From NCBI GenBank assembly GCA_030761205.1, contig JAULJL010000003.1:372001-436000 (forward strand): 64,000 nucleotides of DNA, in the 5' to 3' direction. This DNA comes from Fremontodendron californicum. Its lineage: Eukaryota; Streptophyta; Magnoliopsida; Malvales; Malvaceae. Position 1 is the first letter of the stretch, and every line of letters begins with the position of its first letter. A program made the position numbers and the translations under genes. Below are positions 62,429-64,000 of the stretch, one piece after another. Under the pieces are notes generated by a model, which was not told where the DNA came from, did no database searches, and worked only from the letters and a program-made list of their open reading frames with translations.

Positions 62429-63998
62429 GTAAGTGATAAATATGCTTAATCATGTCAGAACTGTAGATCAGTATATCATCGAAGAAAACTAAGACAAATT
62501 TTCTTAAATAGAGAGCAAAAACATCATTCATTAAGGCCTGAAAAGTAGCTGATGCATTAGTAAGGCCAAAAGGCATTACCTTGAATTCGTAATGGCCTTG
62601 GTGTGTCCTGAATGCTGTCTTTGAGATATCTTCGTGGTTCACCCTTATCTGCCAATATCCAGACCTGAGGTCGATCTTGGAAAAAATTGTTGCCCCTTGC
62701 AGTTCATCCAGTAAATCTTCAACTACTGGTATGGGAAACTTGTTCTTAATGGTCATAGCATTTAACTGTCTATAGTCAATGCATAGACGCCAGGAACCAT
62801 CTTTCTTTCTCACCAACAAACATGGTGAAGCAAACGGACTCTTACTGGTTTGGATGATTGAAGAAGACAGCATCTCAGTGATTTGCTGTTCTACCTCAGT
62901 TTTCTGGTGATAAGGAAACCTGTATGGTATCAGGTTTACTGGTTGGGAATCAGGCTTAAGTGGTATTGAATGATCATGAGATCTTTTAGGGGGCAATCCC
63001 TTTGGTTCCTCAAACACATCTTCATAAGATTCTAGTAAAGCCTGTAACTCTTTGGGCACTGTTGAGTCAGCATCTTCCAAGCTAATCATGTAAAGTTCTC
63101 CTATCAAATCTGACTCTTTATCAACAAGTTTCTGTAGTTTGTCCCCTGAAATAATTTTAAGTGTAGCAGCTGTCTGACCCCCTTTTAGCTTCACCTGCTT
63201 ACCATCTTTTTGAAAAGAGACAGTCAACTCATTAAAATCAAATATCAGTGGACTATACAGCTTCATCCAATCTACTCCCAGAACCATGTCACTTCCACCC
63301 ATGGGTAAAACACGCAGGTCATGAACAAAATAATTCCCCTGCATCATCCAATTCAGTTTCCTGCACTTAGCAGTGCTATAAAGCTTCTCTCCATTAGCTA
63401 CAATAATGGATAAGGGCGGTGTATGTACCAGTTCCACTCCTTCTTTGGCCCACCCAGGGGTCACAAAACTATGAGTGCTGCCACTATCTATGAGCACACT
63501 GATATGTTTTCCTTTAATGGTTCCTTGGATCCTCAATGTACTATGGCCAATATTCCCAGTCAAAGCATTGATTGAAATCTCCAAATTCTCCTCAAAGTTC
63601 GCTAGAAATTCTTCAATCTGTTCCTGTGATTGCTCATCCAACACTTCCCCTTGCTCTTCCACCGTGATGGAATTCAGTTGTTTGTTCTTACAGTAATGGC
63701 CAGGGAAGAACCTTTCTCCACATCTGAAGCAAGGCGTTGGGACCTTCCTGGGTTCTGTAAGTGTATTTCTGGTGAAGTTAGGTATAGTGTTTGGGTTGTA
63801 TCTGGTAGGCTGATTTTGGTTAAGGGAAGGGTTTCTGGTATACTGGTTACTAGGAAAAGTAAAATTTGTTTTAGGTAAGGTTCTGTGTTTTTTACTCTCC
63901 AGCTCAAGAGAGAGTTCATGCAACTTAGCTTGTTTAAAAGCTGTAGCTAAGGTCATAGGTTCATTGGCCTTTACTCGAAACTTGAGCTCATCCTTCAA
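62429..63998 (-). pseudogene. Gypsy gag end, protease and start of RT
   Basis: One open minus-strand frame covers the end of gag with a zinc knuckle (CFRCGERFFPGHYC), aspartic protease (LIDSGSTHSFV, VLGVDWM), and reverse transcriptase motifs through FFDDILIYS, the catalytic aspartates. The frame is broken at 62428 by the CACTA insertion. Its continuation lies about 14 kb away at 48239, in the same phase when the insertion and one ttt copy are ignored. The gag start is outside the window. Confidence 0.9.
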
Positions 63999-64000
63999 TC

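Larger units (their letters stand above)
45664..64000 (-). mobile_element. Ty3/gypsy chromovirus LTR retrotransposon, split by a CACTA insertion; runs off right edge
   Basis: A minus-strand element whose own sequence is 45664-48242 plus 62426-64000; the middle is a nested CACTA transposon. The order from right to left is the end of gag with a zinc knuckle, protease, reverse transcriptase, RNase H, integrase, a C-terminal chromodomain-like tail, polypurine tract, and one LTR. The left LTR is 45664-46021. The other LTR and the start of gag lie beyond 64000. Defects are the CACTA insertion inside RT and an in-frame stop near 47941. The integrase followed by a chromodomain-like tail marks it as a chromovirus; the clade was not settled. 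Confidence 0.9.

Overview
This is a plant nuclear window, most likely from a eudicot with an AT-rich genome. It carries many-exon genes with GT-AG introns, plant-specific families and several layers of plant transposons. No organelle, bacterial or rRNA/tRNA gene was recognised.

Layout. 1-2830 is AT-rich repeat: palindromic arrays of an approximately 19-bp unit, then TTCAAAATT-type low-complexity DNA. 3178-42387 is an ordinary gene island of four host genes: a type IA DNA topoisomerase with an organelle-type N-terminus (minus, 22 exons); a SURP+CID (CHERP-like) RNA-processing protein (plus, divergent from the topoisomerase across a shared promoter of under 1 kb); a Raf-like protein kinase (minus); and DCAF1, substrate receptor of CUL4-DDB1 ubiquitin ligases (minus, 14 exons). 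From memory the same families sit together at Arabidopsis AT4G31160-AT4G31210, so this looks like conserved microsynteny. As sequenced, DCAF1 has an apparent one-base deletion.

42388-45663 is intergenic and holds a 1.39-kb hAT-like non-autonomous element with a perfect 8-bp target duplication.

45664-64000 is a three-level transposon nest. A minus-strand Ty3/gypsy chromovirus, which runs off the right edge, is split inside its reverse transcriptase by a CACTA element (48243-62425, TSD ttt). The CACTA has no transposase but carries host gene fragments: an F-box SKIP17-like first exon spliced in frame to the last KH domain of a BTR1-like protein, the 3' half of an HMGB gene, and two unidentified exons. 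Its right half is split by a very young LTR retroelement (52793-62206, TSD gtgac, two 2082-bp LTRs with four differences seen by eye). That element lacks RT and integrase. It carries a gag-like ORF and two extra intronless ORFs: a Cys-rich basic protein resembling carlavirus-type nucleic-acid-binding proteins, and a full-length LONELY GUY (LOG)-like cytokinin-activating enzyme. This cargo, together with the in-frame F-box/KH chimera, is the most unusual content of the window.

All exon models come from reading splice sites, phase and family resemblance by eye. No database search or transcript evidence was available.
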